A DNA stretch of 64,000 bases from CBDESN01 sp965242495. Its GTDB lineage: Bacteria > Pseudomonadota > Alphaproteobacteria > MPNO01. Numbering within the stretch: position 1 is the stretch's first letter; every line of letters begins with the position of its first letter. The notes beneath the pieces are model-generated. The model saw only the letters and a list, made by a program, of their open reading frames with translations. It had not been told where the DNA came from and searched no databases. This document shows positions 54,898 through 63,284 of the stretch, piece after piece. Location: the NCBI GenBank assembly GCA_965242495.1, contig OZ251446.1, forward strand, positions 806,001 through 870,000, read 5' to 3'. The position numbers and the translations under genes were made by a program.

Positions 54898-55638
54898 TTG
54901 CGTCAATCCACACGACGAACCGCCCGGCCGTCTTTCGCCGGCCCCGCCGGCCGAACGATCGACGAAGCGCCGCATATCCTCGTCGTCGACGACGACCGGC
55001 GCCTGCGCGAACTGCTGCGGAAATACCTCGCCGAGCACGGATTCCGCGTCACCACCGCGGCGCACGCCGCCGACGCCCGCGCCAGGCTCGCCGGGCTCGC
55101 CTTCGATCTGATCGTGCTCGACGTGATGATGCCGGGCGAGGACGGTCTGGCCCTCACCGAATCGCTGCGGCGGGCGTCGCGCGTGCCCGTCCTGCTGCTC
55201 ACCGCCAGGGGCGAGCCCGAGGACCGGATCCTGGGTTTCGAGCGCGGGGCGGACGATTATCTCTCCAAACCGTTCGAACCGCGCGAACTGGTGCTCCGCA
55301 TCGAGACGATCCTGCGCCGCGTCGAACCGCCGGGCCTCGCGGAGACGATCAAGCTCGGCGCCTGCGACTTCGACCTCTCGCGCAAGGAGCTCCGGCGCGA
55401 CGGCCGGCCGATCCGGTTGGCGCCGGCGGAAGCCAGGCTGCTGGCGACGCTGGCGCGGCATCCGGGAAGGACGCTGTCGCGGGACGATCTGTCCCATCGC
55501 AGCCGCATCGCCGGCGGCGGACGCTCGGTGGACGTGCAGGTCACGCGGCTCCGCCGCAAGCTGGAGCCCGACCCCCGCTTCCCGCGCTATCTCCAGACCG
55601 TGCGCGGGGCGGGCTACGTGTTGCGGCCCGACGGATGA
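54898..55638 (+). CDS. OmpR-family response regulator
   Basis: A 246-residue regulator. Receiver domain with phospho-acceptor Asp75 (VLDVMMPGEDG), acidic pair DDD at 31-33, Thr in LLLTARG and Lys in LSKPFEP; C-terminal winged-helix ending VRGAGYVLRPDG. I take the start as TTG 54898, the only in-frame start before the receiver domain; an ATG at 54890 is in another frame. The stop overlaps the histidine kinase ATG (ATGA), so the two genes form a coupled pair. Confidence 0.88.
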   Translation: MRQSTRRTARPSFAGPAGRTIDEAPHILVVDDDRRLRELLRKYLAEHGFRVTTAAHAADARARLAGLAFDLIVLDVMMPGEDGLALTESLRRASRVPVLLLTARGEPEDRILGFERGADDYLSKPFEPRELVLRIETILRRVEPPGLAETIKLGACDFDLSRKELRRDGRPIRLAPAEARLLATLARHPGRTLSRDDLSHRSRIAGGGRSVDVQVTRLRRKLEPDPRFPRYLQTVRGAGYVLRPDG

Positions 55639-56954
55639 CGATCGGCGCGGCCTTCAAACGCATCCTGCCGAGCACCCTGCTCGGCCGCTCGGTGATGATC
55701 ATCGTGACGCCGCTGATCGTGCTCCAGGTAGTCTCGACCGCGGTCTTCTACGGCCGCCACTGGGATCACGTCACGCGGCGTCTGGCCGGCGCGGTCGCCG
55801 GCGAGATCTCGATGGTGATCGAGAACATGCGCCAGTTTCCGGGCGCGGCGAACGAAGACCTCGTGCTGCGGTCGGCCGGGCGCACGGGGTTGCGCATCCG
55901 CTATCTGCGCGGCGAAGTCCTGCCCAACGTCGCGCCCGAGATCGGCTCCGGCATCCTCGACCGGCGGCTGTCGAGCGCGCTCGCTCATCAGGTCCGCCGC
56001 CCGTTCCACATGGACAGCTGGCGCAACGAGCGCGACGTGTCGATCAAGATCCAGCTCGCCGGCGGGGTGCTCGACGTCGTGGTGTCGCGCAAACGGCTGT
56101 TCAGCTCCACGACCTACATCTTCGTCATGTGGATGGTGGGCACGTCGCTGGTGCTGTTCGCCGTCGCCAGCGTCTTCATGCGCAACCAGGTAGGGCCGAT
56201 CCGCCGCCTCGCCGTCGCCGCCGACAGCTTCGGCAAGGGGCGCGACGTGCCCGACATCAAGCCCGAGGGCGCGACCGAGATCCGCACCGCGGCCGCAGCC
56301 TTCAACCTGATGCGCGAACGCATCCAGCGCACCATGGCGCAGCGCACCACGATGCTCGCCGGCGTGTCCCACGACCTGCGGACGCCGCTCACGCGCATGA
56401 AGCTGGAGCTCGAGATGCTCGGCGCCGACCGCGACGTCGACGAGCTCAAATACGACGTGTCGGAGATGGAAAAGCTGGTCGAGGAATACCTCGCCTTCGC
56501 CCGCGGCGAGAGCACCGAAGCCGTCGCCGCCGCCGACATCGGGACCCTCCTGGAGGAAGTCGTCGCCGGCGCGCGGCGGGGCGGCGCCGCGGTCGAACTC
56601 GCCGCCGACGCCGGCATGACCGTCCCGGTGCGGCGCAACGGCTTCAAGCGCTGCGTCGCCAACCTGATCGCCAACGCGAAGCTCAACGCCGACAACGTCG
56701 CCGTCCGCGCCGGCCGCAACGGCGACGCGATCGAGATCGTCATCGACGACGACGGCCCCGGCATTCCGCCGGAAGAGCGGGAGGAAGTGTTCCGGCCGTT
56801 CTACCGGCTCGACGGCTCGCGCAACCCGGAGACCGGCGGCACCGGCCTCGGGCTCACCATCGCGCGCGACGTGATGCGCGGCCATGGCGGCGACGTCCGG
56901 TTGGAGGACTCGCCCCGCGGCGGCGTCCGAGCGCGGCTTCGCCTCCCCGTCTGA
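55635..56954 (+). CDS. EnvZ-like sensor histidine kinase
   Basis: A 439-residue membrane kinase. Two membrane helices (about 17-37 and 158-180) flank a periplasmic sensor part, then a HAMP linker, dimerisation helix with phospho-acceptor His246 in VSHDLRTPLTRMK, N box NLIANAKLNA, and ATP lid DDDGPGIP and GGTGLGL. Overlap with the upstream regulator gene indicates a partner. The signal is unknown. Confidence 0.9.
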   Translation: MTIGAAFKRILPSTLLGRSVMIIVTPLIVLQVVSTAVFYGRHWDHVTRRLAGAVAGEISMVIENMRQFPGAANEDLVLRSAGRTGLRIRYLRGEVLPNVAPEIGSGILDRRLSSALAHQVRRPFHMDSWRNERDVSIKIQLAGGVLDVVVSRKRLFSSTTYIFVMWMVGTSLVLFAVASVFMRNQVGPIRRLAVAADSFGKGRDVPDIKPEGATEIRTAAAAFNLMRERIQRTMAQRTTMLAGVSHDLRTPLTRMKLELEMLGADRDVDELKYDVSEMEKLVEEYLAFARGESTEAVAAADIGTLLEEVVAGARRGGAAVELAADAGMTVPVRRNGFKRCVANLIANAKLNADNVAVRAGRNGDAIEIVIDDDGPGIPPEEREEVFRPFYRLDGSRNPETGGTGLGLTIARDVMRGHGGDVRLEDSPRGGVRARLRLPV

Positions 56955-56957
56955 GCG

Positions 56958-56977
56958 GGCCCGTCCGAGCGGGCCCG
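56958..56977. terminator. GC-rich hairpin between convergent genes
   Basis: A 7-base stem GGGCCCG-TCCGAG-CGGGCCC lies just after the kinase stop, made by a direct repeat of gagcgggcccgtcc. It is set in the 43-base gap between converging genes and may act as a terminator; no T-tract. Confidence 0.4.
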
Positions 56978-56997
56978 TCCGGGCCGCGCGCGCGGCG

Positions 56998-57606
56998 TCA
57001 CCCGGCGGCGTCGGGCGCGGTCCGGCGCGGAACGACGCCCAGCAGCAGCGCGAGCCGCTCGGCGCGGCGCAGGCCGCGGTCGAGACAGGCCAGCGTGCGG
57101 CCCGCGTCCGGGCTGTCGTCGCGCAGCCAGACCAAGAACGCCGCGCCGTAGACCGCGGCGAGGCCCTTGATCCGCAGTCGGCCGCAGAGGCCCGCCGACG
57201 ATATGCCGGCCGCCTCCAGCGTCCACGCCATCGAGCGCATCAGCCGCCCGCCCGCGCAGAGGGCGGCGAGCGGATCGCCGCCCATGTCCCGGACGATCGA
57301 GGAGATCGCCTGTCGGTAGGCGGAAAGGGCTTCGAAGCGGCGCATCAGCGCGTCCAACAGGCGGTCGCGCGGGGGCTCGCCCGCGGCTTCGCCGTCGCCG
57401 CCCGCCAGCGCCGCCGCATCGGCCTTGTCGCCCAGCGCGGCGAGGATGGCCGCCTTCGACCGGTACGCCGCGCGGAGGTCGGCGAGCGATACCCGCGCCG
57501 CGTCGGCCACGTCGCCCAGCGACACGTCGCGCCAGCGCTTCTGTGCGGCAAGCGCCATCGCGGCGTCCAGGATTCGATCGGGAGCGGCCCGTCTGGAAGC
57601 GGCCAT
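56998..57606 (-). CDS. TetR-family transcriptional regulator
   Basis: A 202-residue protein. The N-terminal helix-turn-helix (DRILDAAMALAAQKRW, then VSLGDVADAARVSLADLRAAYRSKAAIL) is typical of TetR; the C-terminal ligand part is not informative. The start at 57606 has GGAGG six bases before it; two earlier ATGs in frame lie within or upstream of that site. It is divergent from the 43-residue peptide and dtd. Target genes are not visible. Confidence 0.82.
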   Translation of the reverse strand: MAASRRAAPDRILDAAMALAAQKRWRDVSLGDVADAARVSLADLRAAYRSKAAILAALGDKADAAALAGGDGEAAGEPPRDRLLDALMRRFEALSAYRQAISSIVRDMGGDPLAALCAGGRLMRSMAWTLEAAGISSAGLCGRLRIKGLAAVYGAAFLVWLRDDSPDAGRTLACLDRGLRRAERLALLLGVVPRRTAPDAAG

Positions 57607-57768
57607 GCGCATCCTCCAACCCATCGAACCAAGCGCGCGGAGTGTAGCCCGAACCGGCGGCCGCGCCAACCCGCGCGGCCGCGCGAACCGCGGGTTTGGC
57701 GAACCGGACGAAACCGGCTAGCTTCGGGCGCGTCCGCCGGAAGGACGGCGGCTCGGAGAAAGGCGGTC

Positions 57769-57900
57769 ATGGGGAGAAGCGAGTTTCTCCTGGTCGGCGC
57801 GCTGCTGCTGGTCGGCGTGATCGCCTTCCCGCTGGTGAAGGACGTCTACATGGTGCAGTCGATCGTGCTCGCGATCTGCGCCGGCCTCGGGTTTCAATAA
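57769..57900 (+). CDS. Small membrane peptide, 43 residues
   Basis: A short frame starting ATG 57769 with GGAGAAAGG before it. The product starts MGRSEFLLVGALLLVGVIAF and continues with a short polar hinge (PLVKDVYMVQ) and a second hydrophobic half (SIVLAICAGLGF), so it could cross the membrane once or twice. Its tail faintly resembles the first helix of LivM-type permeases, which may be chance. It is followed by dtd after 13 bases. Confidence 0.6.
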   Translation: MGRSEFLLVGALLLVGVIAFPLVKDVYMVQSIVLAICAGLGFQ

Positions 57901-57913
57901 TGCGCGCAGGCGC

Positions 57914-58357
57914 GTGAAGGCGCTCGTCCAGCGGGTGAGCGAAGCCGGGGTGAGCGTGGCGGGCCGCGCGACCGCGGCGGCCGGACCGGGGCTCATGGTG
58001 CTGTTCTGCGCCGAGCGCGGCGACGACGCGGCCAAGGCCCAGGCGCTCGCGCGTAAGATCGCCAAGCTCCGCATCTTCGACGACGAGGCCGGCAAGATGA
58101 ATCTCTCGCTGCTCGACCGCGGCGGCGACGCGCTCGTGGTCAGCCAGTTCACGCTGGCCGCGGACGTGAGCCGGGGCAACCGGCCGGGCTTCTCGCGCGC
58201 CGCCCCGCCCGCCCTCGCCGAGGCCTGCTACGAACGCTTCTGCGACGGCTTGCGCGCGTGCGGCGTCCCGGTGCGGACCGGCGAGTTCGGCGCCCGCATG
58301 GCGGTCCGCCTGGTGAACGACGGCCCGGTGACCCTCTGGATCGACGCGCCGCCGTGA
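57914..58357 (+). CDS. dtd: D-aminoacyl-tRNA deacylase
   Basis: A 147-residue enzyme removing D-amino acids from tRNA. The family motifs SQFTLAADVSRGNRPGFS (about 76-93) and the C-terminal Gly-cisPro segment NDGPVTLWID are present. GTG 57914 is the start; MKALVQRVSEAGVSV is the usual N-terminus. It converges on the beta-subunit gene with 13 bases between. Confidence 0.94.
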   Translation: MKALVQRVSEAGVSVAGRATAAAGPGLMVLFCAERGDDAAKAQALARKIAKLRIFDDEAGKMNLSLLDRGGDALVVSQFTLAADVSRGNRPGFSRAAPPALAEACYERFCDGLRACGVPVRTGEFGARMAVRLVNDGPVTLWIDAPP

Positions 58358-58370
58358 CCGCGCCCGCCCG

Positions 58371-58868
58371 CTACAGCCAGAACTGGATCACGTAGTCGAA
58401 CGGACCCTCGGCGTTGAGCAAATCGACGCGCTGGAGCTTGATGCGATAGTCGTCGCCGTCGCGGCGCAGATGGTGGCGGTACTTGCCGGCGAAATGCCGC
58501 ACCTCGTCGTACCAGTATTCGCAGGCGTAGAACTTGGCGCGGGCCACGACGTCGCCGCCGGCCGGATCCTCCTCCTCGATCACGACGTTGGAGACGACGT
58601 GGCTGGTCCGGTTGCGCGGATGCTGCGACCAGGCGCGCGGATGCTCGATGCGCCGGGCCCGCATGGTCATCAGGTCGAGGTCCTCGTAGAAGATGTTGGG
58701 CGCGCCGTCGCCGGTCTCCTGATCCGCCGAAGCCGGCATCCAGTAGATGCCGTCCTCGTCGAACAGGGCAAGCCAGTCGTCCCACCGCCGGTCGTCGAGA
58801 ATCTCCGCCTGACGATAGAGGAACTGCTCGACCGCGCGCTGGGTCCCGTCGCGCGCCGGCCCGGTCAT
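58371..58868 (-). CDS. Aromatic ring-hydroxylating dioxygenase, beta subunit (second set)
   Basis: A 165-residue NTF2-like small subunit. The N-terminal FLYRQAEILDDRRWDDWLALFDEDGIYWMPA and RTSHVVSNVVIEEED segments are standard. It begins at ATG 58868, overlapping the alpha stop (ATGA); the longer frame to 59378 is a shadow of the alpha gene. Its sequence differs from the other beta subunit in the window, so it is a separate enzyme, not a recent copy. Confidence 0.88.
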   Translation of the reverse strand: MTGPARDGTQRAVEQFLYRQAEILDDRRWDDWLALFDEDGIYWMPASADQETGDGAPNIFYEDLDLMTMRARRIEHPRAWSQHPRNRTSHVVSNVVIEEEDPAGGDVVARAKFYACEYWYDEVRHFAGKYRHHLRRDGDDYRIKLQRVDLLNAEGPFDYVIQFWL

Positions 58869-60190
58869 CGGCCGCTCCCCGCGGCCATGTACTCGGCCCA
58901 CGCCTTCATCATGTTGCGGAGCGGCGCCTCGCTCATCCCGGTGGCCGAGCGGGTGACGCCGTTCTCGACCGGGTCCTGGCCGGCATTGCGGTGCAGGCTC
59001 ACCCAATCGCCGCCCTGGGTGCGAAGCCCTTCCTGCACCTTGCGGAAGTTGAACAGGTCGTCGGCGTTGACCATCGTCGACGGCGCGTTGACCAGATAGT
59101 AATAGTCGAGCGCCCGGCGATAGATCGGCTCGGGCGCGCCCTTCAGCCGGAAATGCCAGATTTCGGTGAGCGTGCGGTCGGGCGCCAGCGGGCGGATCGC
59201 GCGCAGCTGCTGGAGCGGCGGCTGCACCGACAGCGACGGATAGACGAGCACGTGGTGGAGGTTGACCGAGAGGATCTCCTCGGCGCGCTCGGCGCCGTAG
59301 CTCCGCCGCATGATCTCTTCGTAGGCGAGCGTGTCCGGGTCGCGCGGCCGCAGGCCCATATAGCCTTCGAGCAGGCAATGGCCGCGCGGGTGGCCGCTCG
59401 TATGGAACTCGTCGAACTTCTCGACCGGCACCAGGAACGCCGAGAGATAGTGATAGGACAGCGGCGGTTTCTCGCCGGTCCGCCGCTCATAGCCGCGTTC
59501 GACCTCGCTGGCCGCGCGGCCGGTGGATTCGTGGGTCGCGGCGGGGTGGCCGGCGTCGAGCTGATTCTCCAGGAAGATCTTCCAGTTGGACTTCTGGATC
59601 ATGCGGAAGCAGTTGGGCACGATCTCGACTTCGCCCTCGGGCGCCCGGTCGCACATGTCGTCGAACGCGGCCGCCGCGCCGCCCAGCCAGCTCCGCAGAC
59701 CGGGACCCTCGCCGGACAGGTTGGCGAAGACGAAGCCGCGATAGGTCTCGACCCTGGCGGCGCGCTTCACGTCCAGCGCGCCGCCGTCTACGTCGAGGCG
59801 GGTGCCGTCATAGCCCTTCCGCTGCATCGGGATGCTTTCCACCGAGCCGTCGAGATGGAACTGCCAGGCGTGATAGGAGCAGCGGAACACCTCGCCGACA
59901 TTGCCGTGGCGGGCGCTGCACAGCCGCGTGCCGCGATGCGGGCAGCGGTTGTAGAGCACGTGGATCTCGCCCTGCCCGTCGCGCACCATGATCATCGACT
60001 GCGCGCCGACATGGGTGGTCCAGAAGTCGCCGGGCCGCTTCAACTGGCTGTCATGCCCGACATAGATCCAGGTCTTGTGATGGATGTTCTCCATCTCGAG
60101 GGCGAAGATGTCCGGGTCGGTGTAGCAGCTGCGGTGGACGCGGTCGGGCTCCACGAGCTTGCTCACGTCGAGCGGCTGATCGAGCGGCAT
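58865..60190 (-). CDS. Aromatic ring-hydroxylating dioxygenase, alpha subunit (second set)
   Basis: A 441-residue terminal oxygenase. Rieske ligands Cys83-X-His85 (RCPHRG) and Cys104-X2-His107 (CSYHAW); iron site Asp212-X2-His215-X4-His220 (LDAGHPAATH). GGAGG lies six to seven bases before the ATG at 60190; a large frame running to 62944 is an artefact. It is divergent from the BNR-repeat gene. No reductase is adjacent. Substrate unknown; benzoate-like or phthalate-like compounds are possible. Confidence 0.88.
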   Translation of the reverse strand: MPLDQPLDVSKLVEPDRVHRSCYTDPDIFALEMENIHHKTWIYVGHDSQLKRPGDFWTTHVGAQSMIMVRDGQGEIHVLYNRCPHRGTRLCSARHGNVGEVFRCSYHAWQFHLDGSVESIPMQRKGYDGTRLDVDGGALDVKRAARVETYRGFVFANLSGEGPGLRSWLGGAAAAFDDMCDRAPEGEVEIVPNCFRMIQKSNWKIFLENQLDAGHPAATHESTGRAASEVERGYERRTGEKPPLSYHYLSAFLVPVEKFDEFHTSGHPRGHCLLEGYMGLRPRDPDTLAYEEIMRRSYGAERAEEILSVNLHHVLVYPSLSVQPPLQQLRAIRPLAPDRTLTEIWHFRLKGAPEPIYRRALDYYYLVNAPSTMVNADDLFNFRKVQEGLRTQGGDWVSLHRNAGQDPVENGVTRSATGMSEAPLRNMMKAWAEYMAAGSGR

Positions 60191-60316
60191 GGCGGGCCTC
60201 CATGTTCGGCGTCCAGGATAGCGGGGGCGGACGCCGGTCGCCAGCGGGTTGCGGGGCCGGGCCGCGATGTGGTCTGATCGAGCCGGGCCGGGCGCCGACG
60301 ATAAGGAGACCAACCG

Positions 60317-61468
60317 ATGGCCGAGGAAACCGCCTACCTGTCCCCGAACGGGCATGGCTGGACCCGGGGCGACGGCCCCGCCGTCCGGCTGATGGTCGCG
60401 ACCACCGAGGGGGTGGTCACGCTGCGGCGCGCCTCGCCCGGCGGCGGCTGGTCCCTCGCCGGCCGGTCGCTCGCGGATCGCCATGTCGGCTGCCTCGCCC
60501 TCGAGCCCGGCTCGGGCAAGCTGTTCGCGGGCGCCCATCACGGCGGCGGGCTGTGGGTCAGCGACGACGGCGAGGCGACGCATTGGCGCCGCCTGACCGC
60601 CGGCATCGACCGGCAGCACATCTACGCCCTCGCCACCCGGCGCGTGGGCGAACGGGCGACGATCTTCGCCGGGACCTCGCCGGCGGCGCTCTACCGGAGC
60701 GAAGACCTGGGCGAGAGCTGGCGCGAGATCTCCTCCCTCCGCGACGTGCCGGGGACCGAACGCTGGACCTTTCCGCCGGCGCCCCACGTCCCGCACGTCA
60801 AGGGCGTCGTCGTCCATCCGCACGAGCCGGAGACGCTCTATGCGCTGATCGAGCAGGGCGCGCTGCTGAAATCGGTGGACGACGGCCGCAGCTGGGTCGA
60901 GCTGGCGGGCTATTCGCGGCCCGACGACGAAACCTATCGCGACGTCCATCGGCTGATCATCAACCCGATCGACGCCAACGTGTTCTATCTCGCCACCGGG
61001 GAAGGGCTCTATCGCAGCGGCGACGGCGGCGAGAGTTGGGATCATCTCATCCGCCGGGACGATCGGATGGGGTATCCGGACTTCCTCTATTTCGATCCCA
61101 AGGACGACGGCGTCGTCTATCTGAGCGGTTCGGGCAAACACCCCGGCCAGTGGAGCAGCGACGAGAGCGCCGACTCGACGGTCATGCGCTCGGCCGACGA
61201 CGGCCGCAGCTGGATCGAACTGCATGAGGGGCTGCCGCGGCCCGTCCCGGGATCGTTCGAAGCGATGGCCCTGCATCATTGGGACGGCGGCATGATGCTC
61301 GCCGTCGGCACCGCCGCCGGCGAGGTCTACGCCAGCGAGAACGAGGGCGCGTCCTGGACCTGCATCGCCGACGATCTGGCGCCGGTCTCCAAGGACGACC
61401 ACCATATCCGGTTCCTGACCGGCGAAGCGCGCGAGAACGCGCTGGCGGCGCGCGCCGCCGGGGGATAA
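60317..61468 (+). CDS. BNR/Asp-box repeat beta-propeller protein
   Basis: A 383-residue protein with at least five Asp-box-like repeats: SEDLGESW, SVDDGRSW, SGDGGESW, SADDGRSW and SENEGASW. They mark a sialidase-like propeller, as in exo-sialidases and photosystem-assembly-like proteins, but the Arg triad of true sialidases is not evident and there is no signal peptide. AAGGAG is before the ATG. It is divergent from the dioxygenase alpha gene; no enzyme activity is inferred. Confidence 0.82.
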   Translation: MAEETAYLSPNGHGWTRGDGPAVRLMVATTEGVVTLRRASPGGGWSLAGRSLADRHVGCLALEPGSGKLFAGAHHGGGLWVSDDGEATHWRRLTAGIDRQHIYALATRRVGERATIFAGTSPAALYRSEDLGESWREISSLRDVPGTERWTFPPAPHVPHVKGVVVHPHEPETLYALIEQGALLKSVDDGRSWVELAGYSRPDDETYRDVHRLIINPIDANVFYLATGEGLYRSGDGGESWDHLIRRDDRMGYPDFLYFDPKDDGVVYLSGSGKHPGQWSSDESADSTVMRSADDGRSWIELHEGLPRPVPGSFEAMALHHWDGGMMLAVGTAAGEVYASENEGASWTCIADDLAPVSKDDHHIRFLTGEARENALAARAAGG

Positions 61469-61517
61469 CGCGGCGCAGACGGCCCCGGAACGGCGCGCAC
61501 GTCCGCTTGGACGACGG

Positions 61518-61562
61518 GTATCCTGTGGTATCGTGACGCTCTCGGGCCCTCTTTGGGGATAC
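61518..61562. promoter_or_regulatory. Possible operator of the toxin-antitoxin pair
   Basis: The gap before the antitoxin holds GGTATC twice, ten bases apart (61517-61522 and 61527-61532), and an inverted partner GGATAC at 61557-61562. Ribbon-helix-helix antitoxins usually bind such short repeats upstream of their own gene, so this may be the autoregulation site. Sequence pattern only. Confidence 0.35.
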
Positions 61563-61565
61563 GCC

Positions 61566-62069
61566 ATGGGAATATACGATCCGCTGCGACGATTCCTGTC
61601 GGAGCGAGACGGCCCGACCCTCACGCTGACTTTCTCCGCCATCGAGAACATCATCTGCAAGCCTCTTCCCCTCGGCGCCAGGAAACGCAAGTCGTGGTGG
61701 GAGAACGACAAGACGCATGCGCAAGCGCGAAGCTGGTTGGACGAGGACTGGAAGGTCGGGTGGTTTTGCCTGGAAACGGAGCAGGTTCGCTTCGTGCGAT
61801 CTGGCCGTTCTCTTGAAGAACCCCTTACCGCCCGTGCGCCGTCGCAGGTGATCGTGCGCAATTTGGATGCGGACGTCGTCGCCCGGCTGAAGCGCAGAGC
61901 GAAACGAGAGGGTCGTTCCCTGGAGGGGGAGTTGAGAATCATCCTGACGCGCGCGGCGCGTCCGCAACGGGCGGATCTGATCGCCGAGACCGACCGCATC
62001 CGCTCCATGACCGCAGGGCCTTTGGAGGACAGCGTGTCGCTTTTACGCATAGACCGCGACGGCCGATGA
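61566..62069 (+). CDS. Antitoxin with ribbon-helix-helix domain fused to an N-terminal DUF7662-like domain
   Basis: A 167-residue protein in two parts. Residues 1 to about 78 (MGIYDPLRRFLSERDG, then KSWWENDKTHAQARSWLDED) match, from memory, the small DUF7662-type domain, usually a stand-alone protein or linked to nuclease-like domains. Residues about 93-167 are a FitA/VapB-like RHH antitoxin (SQVIVRNLDADVVARLKRRA, then EGRSLEGELRIIL). The ATG at 61566 has GGGGA before it; a GTG at 61533 is an alternative. The stop overlaps the toxin start. The combination is unusual: antitoxins of this class are normally about 80 residues. Confidence 0.78.
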   Translation: MGIYDPLRRFLSERDGPTLTLTFSAIENIICKPLPLGARKRKSWWENDKTHAQARSWLDEDWKVGWFCLETEQVRFVRSGRSLEEPLTARAPSQVIVRNLDADVVARLKRRAKREGRSLEGELRIILTRAARPQRADLIAETDRIRSMTAGPLEDSVSLLRIDRDGR

Positions 62070-62482
62070 ATCTGGTGGTCGACGCGAGCGTCGCGTGCAA
62101 ATGGTTCTTCGAGGAAGATCTGTCGTCGGAAGCGCTTCTGTTGGCCCGGTCGGACGCGGCGTTTTCCGCTCCGGATCTGATTCTCGCGGAATGCGCGAAC
62201 GCTGCTTGGCGGAGAGTGCGAAGCGCGACGATCCCGCGGGCCCAGGCGCGCGCCTTTCTCAGTTCGTTGCCGCACTGGTTCGAAGCGCTCGTCCCGTCGG
62301 CGAGACTGCACGAAGCGGCGTTCGAGATGGCCTGCGTTCTGGGCCACCCAATCTACGATTGCCTGTATCTTGCGCTCGCCCAGGACGACGGGACGCGGAT
62401 GGTCACGGCGGACCGCGCTTTCGCCAACCGAGTTCGCGGCTCGAGATGGAAGAACCGGATCGAGAACCTGGGCGTCGCGTGA
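62066..62482 (+). CDS. PIN-domain toxin (VapC/FitB-like)
   Basis: A 138-residue putative RNase. The PIN acidic residues are Asp6 (LVVDAS), Glu42 (LAECANA), Asp98 (HPIYDCLYLALA) and Asp116 (VTADRAF), all conserved, so it is likely active and cleaves RNA unless bound by the antitoxin. The ATG overlaps the antitoxin stop (ATGA). Length is normal for VapC. Confidence 0.9.
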   Translation: MNLVVDASVACKWFFEEDLSSEALLLARSDAAFSAPDLILAECANAAWRRVRSATIPRAQARAFLSSLPHWFEALVPSARLHEAAFEMACVLGHPIYDCLYLALAQDDGTRMVTADRAFANRVRGSRWKNRIENLGVA

Positions 62483-62508
62483 ATTGACCTGCTCCGGCGC
62501 GGCGCCGG

Positions 62509-63282
62509 CTACTGCCCGAGGATCTGGCTCAGGAACAGCTTGGTGCGGTCGGATCGGGGGTTTTCGAAAAACTCCCCCGGCGTGTTCTGCTCGACGATCT
62601 GGCCCTGGTCCATGAAGATGATCCGGTCGGCGACCTCGGCTGCGAACCCCATCTCGTGGGTCACGACCAGCATCGTCATGCCCGATTCCGCCAGGTCGAT
62701 CATCACGTCGAGCACCTCCTTGATCATCTCGGGATCGAGCGCCGACGTCGGCTCGTCGAACAGCATGATGGTGGGCTCCATGCACAGACTGCGCGCGATG
62801 GCGACGCGCTGCTGCTGCCCGCCCGACAGCTGGCCGGGATATTTGCCGGCCTGCTCCGGGATCTTGACCCGCTCCAGATAACGATGGGCCAGGGCCTCGG
62901 CCTTGTCGCGGGGCGTCTTGCGCGCCCAGATCGGCGCGCAGCACAGATTCTCCAGCACCGTCAGATGCGGGAACAGGTTGAACTGCTGGAACACCATGCC
63001 GACCTCGCGGCGGATTCGGTCGATGTTCTTCAGATCATGGGTGAGCTCGGTGCCGTCGACGACGATGCGCCCTTGCTGATGGTCTTCGAGACGGTTGATG
63101 CAGCGGATCAGGGTCGACTTGCCGGAACCCGACGGGCCGCAGATGACGATCTTCTCCCGGCGCTCCACCGCAAGATCGACGTCGCGGAGTACGTGGAACG
63201 ATCCGAACCACTTGTTGAGCCCGGCGATGCGGATGATCGGCTCGGGCGCCGCTTCGGCGCCGCCGGCGGGCGCGTCGGTCAT
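62509..63282 (-). CDS. Polar amino-acid ABC transporter ATP-binding protein (AapP/GlnQ type)
   Basis: A 257-residue ATPase. Walker A GPSGSGKST, signature LSGGQQQRVAIARSL and Walker B LFDEPTSALDPEM are all present, with the PAAT-family MVFQQFNLFPHLTVLENL. I place the start at ATG 63282 (MTDAPAGG), two bases from the permease stop; the longer frame to 63351 overlaps the permease. Together with the permease it imports a polar amino acid; the binding protein and second permease are presumably beyond the window. Confidence 0.92.
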   Translation of the reverse strand: MTDAPAGGAEAAPEPIIRIAGLNKWFGSFHVLRDVDLAVERREKIVICGPSGSGKSTLIRCINRLEDHQQGRIVVDGTELTHDLKNIDRIRREVGMVFQQFNLFPHLTVLENLCCAPIWARKTPRDKAEALAHRYLERVKIPEQAGKYPGQLSGGQQQRVAIARSLCMEPTIMLFDEPTSALDPEMIKEVLDVMIDLAESGMTMLVVTHEMGFAAEVADRIIFMDQGQIVEQNTPGEFFENPRSDRTKLFLSQILGQ

Positions 63283-63284
63283 TG

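Noticed and set aside
54890..55111. Alternative start ATG 54890 for the response regulator
   Set aside because: It is in another frame and gives a different, short, arginine-rich peptide.
58865..62944. 1,359-residue frame ending in the dioxygenase alpha subunit
   Set aside because: Only the last 441 codons match the oxygenase family and have a ribosome site; the rest runs antisense through the BNR, antitoxin and PIN genes.
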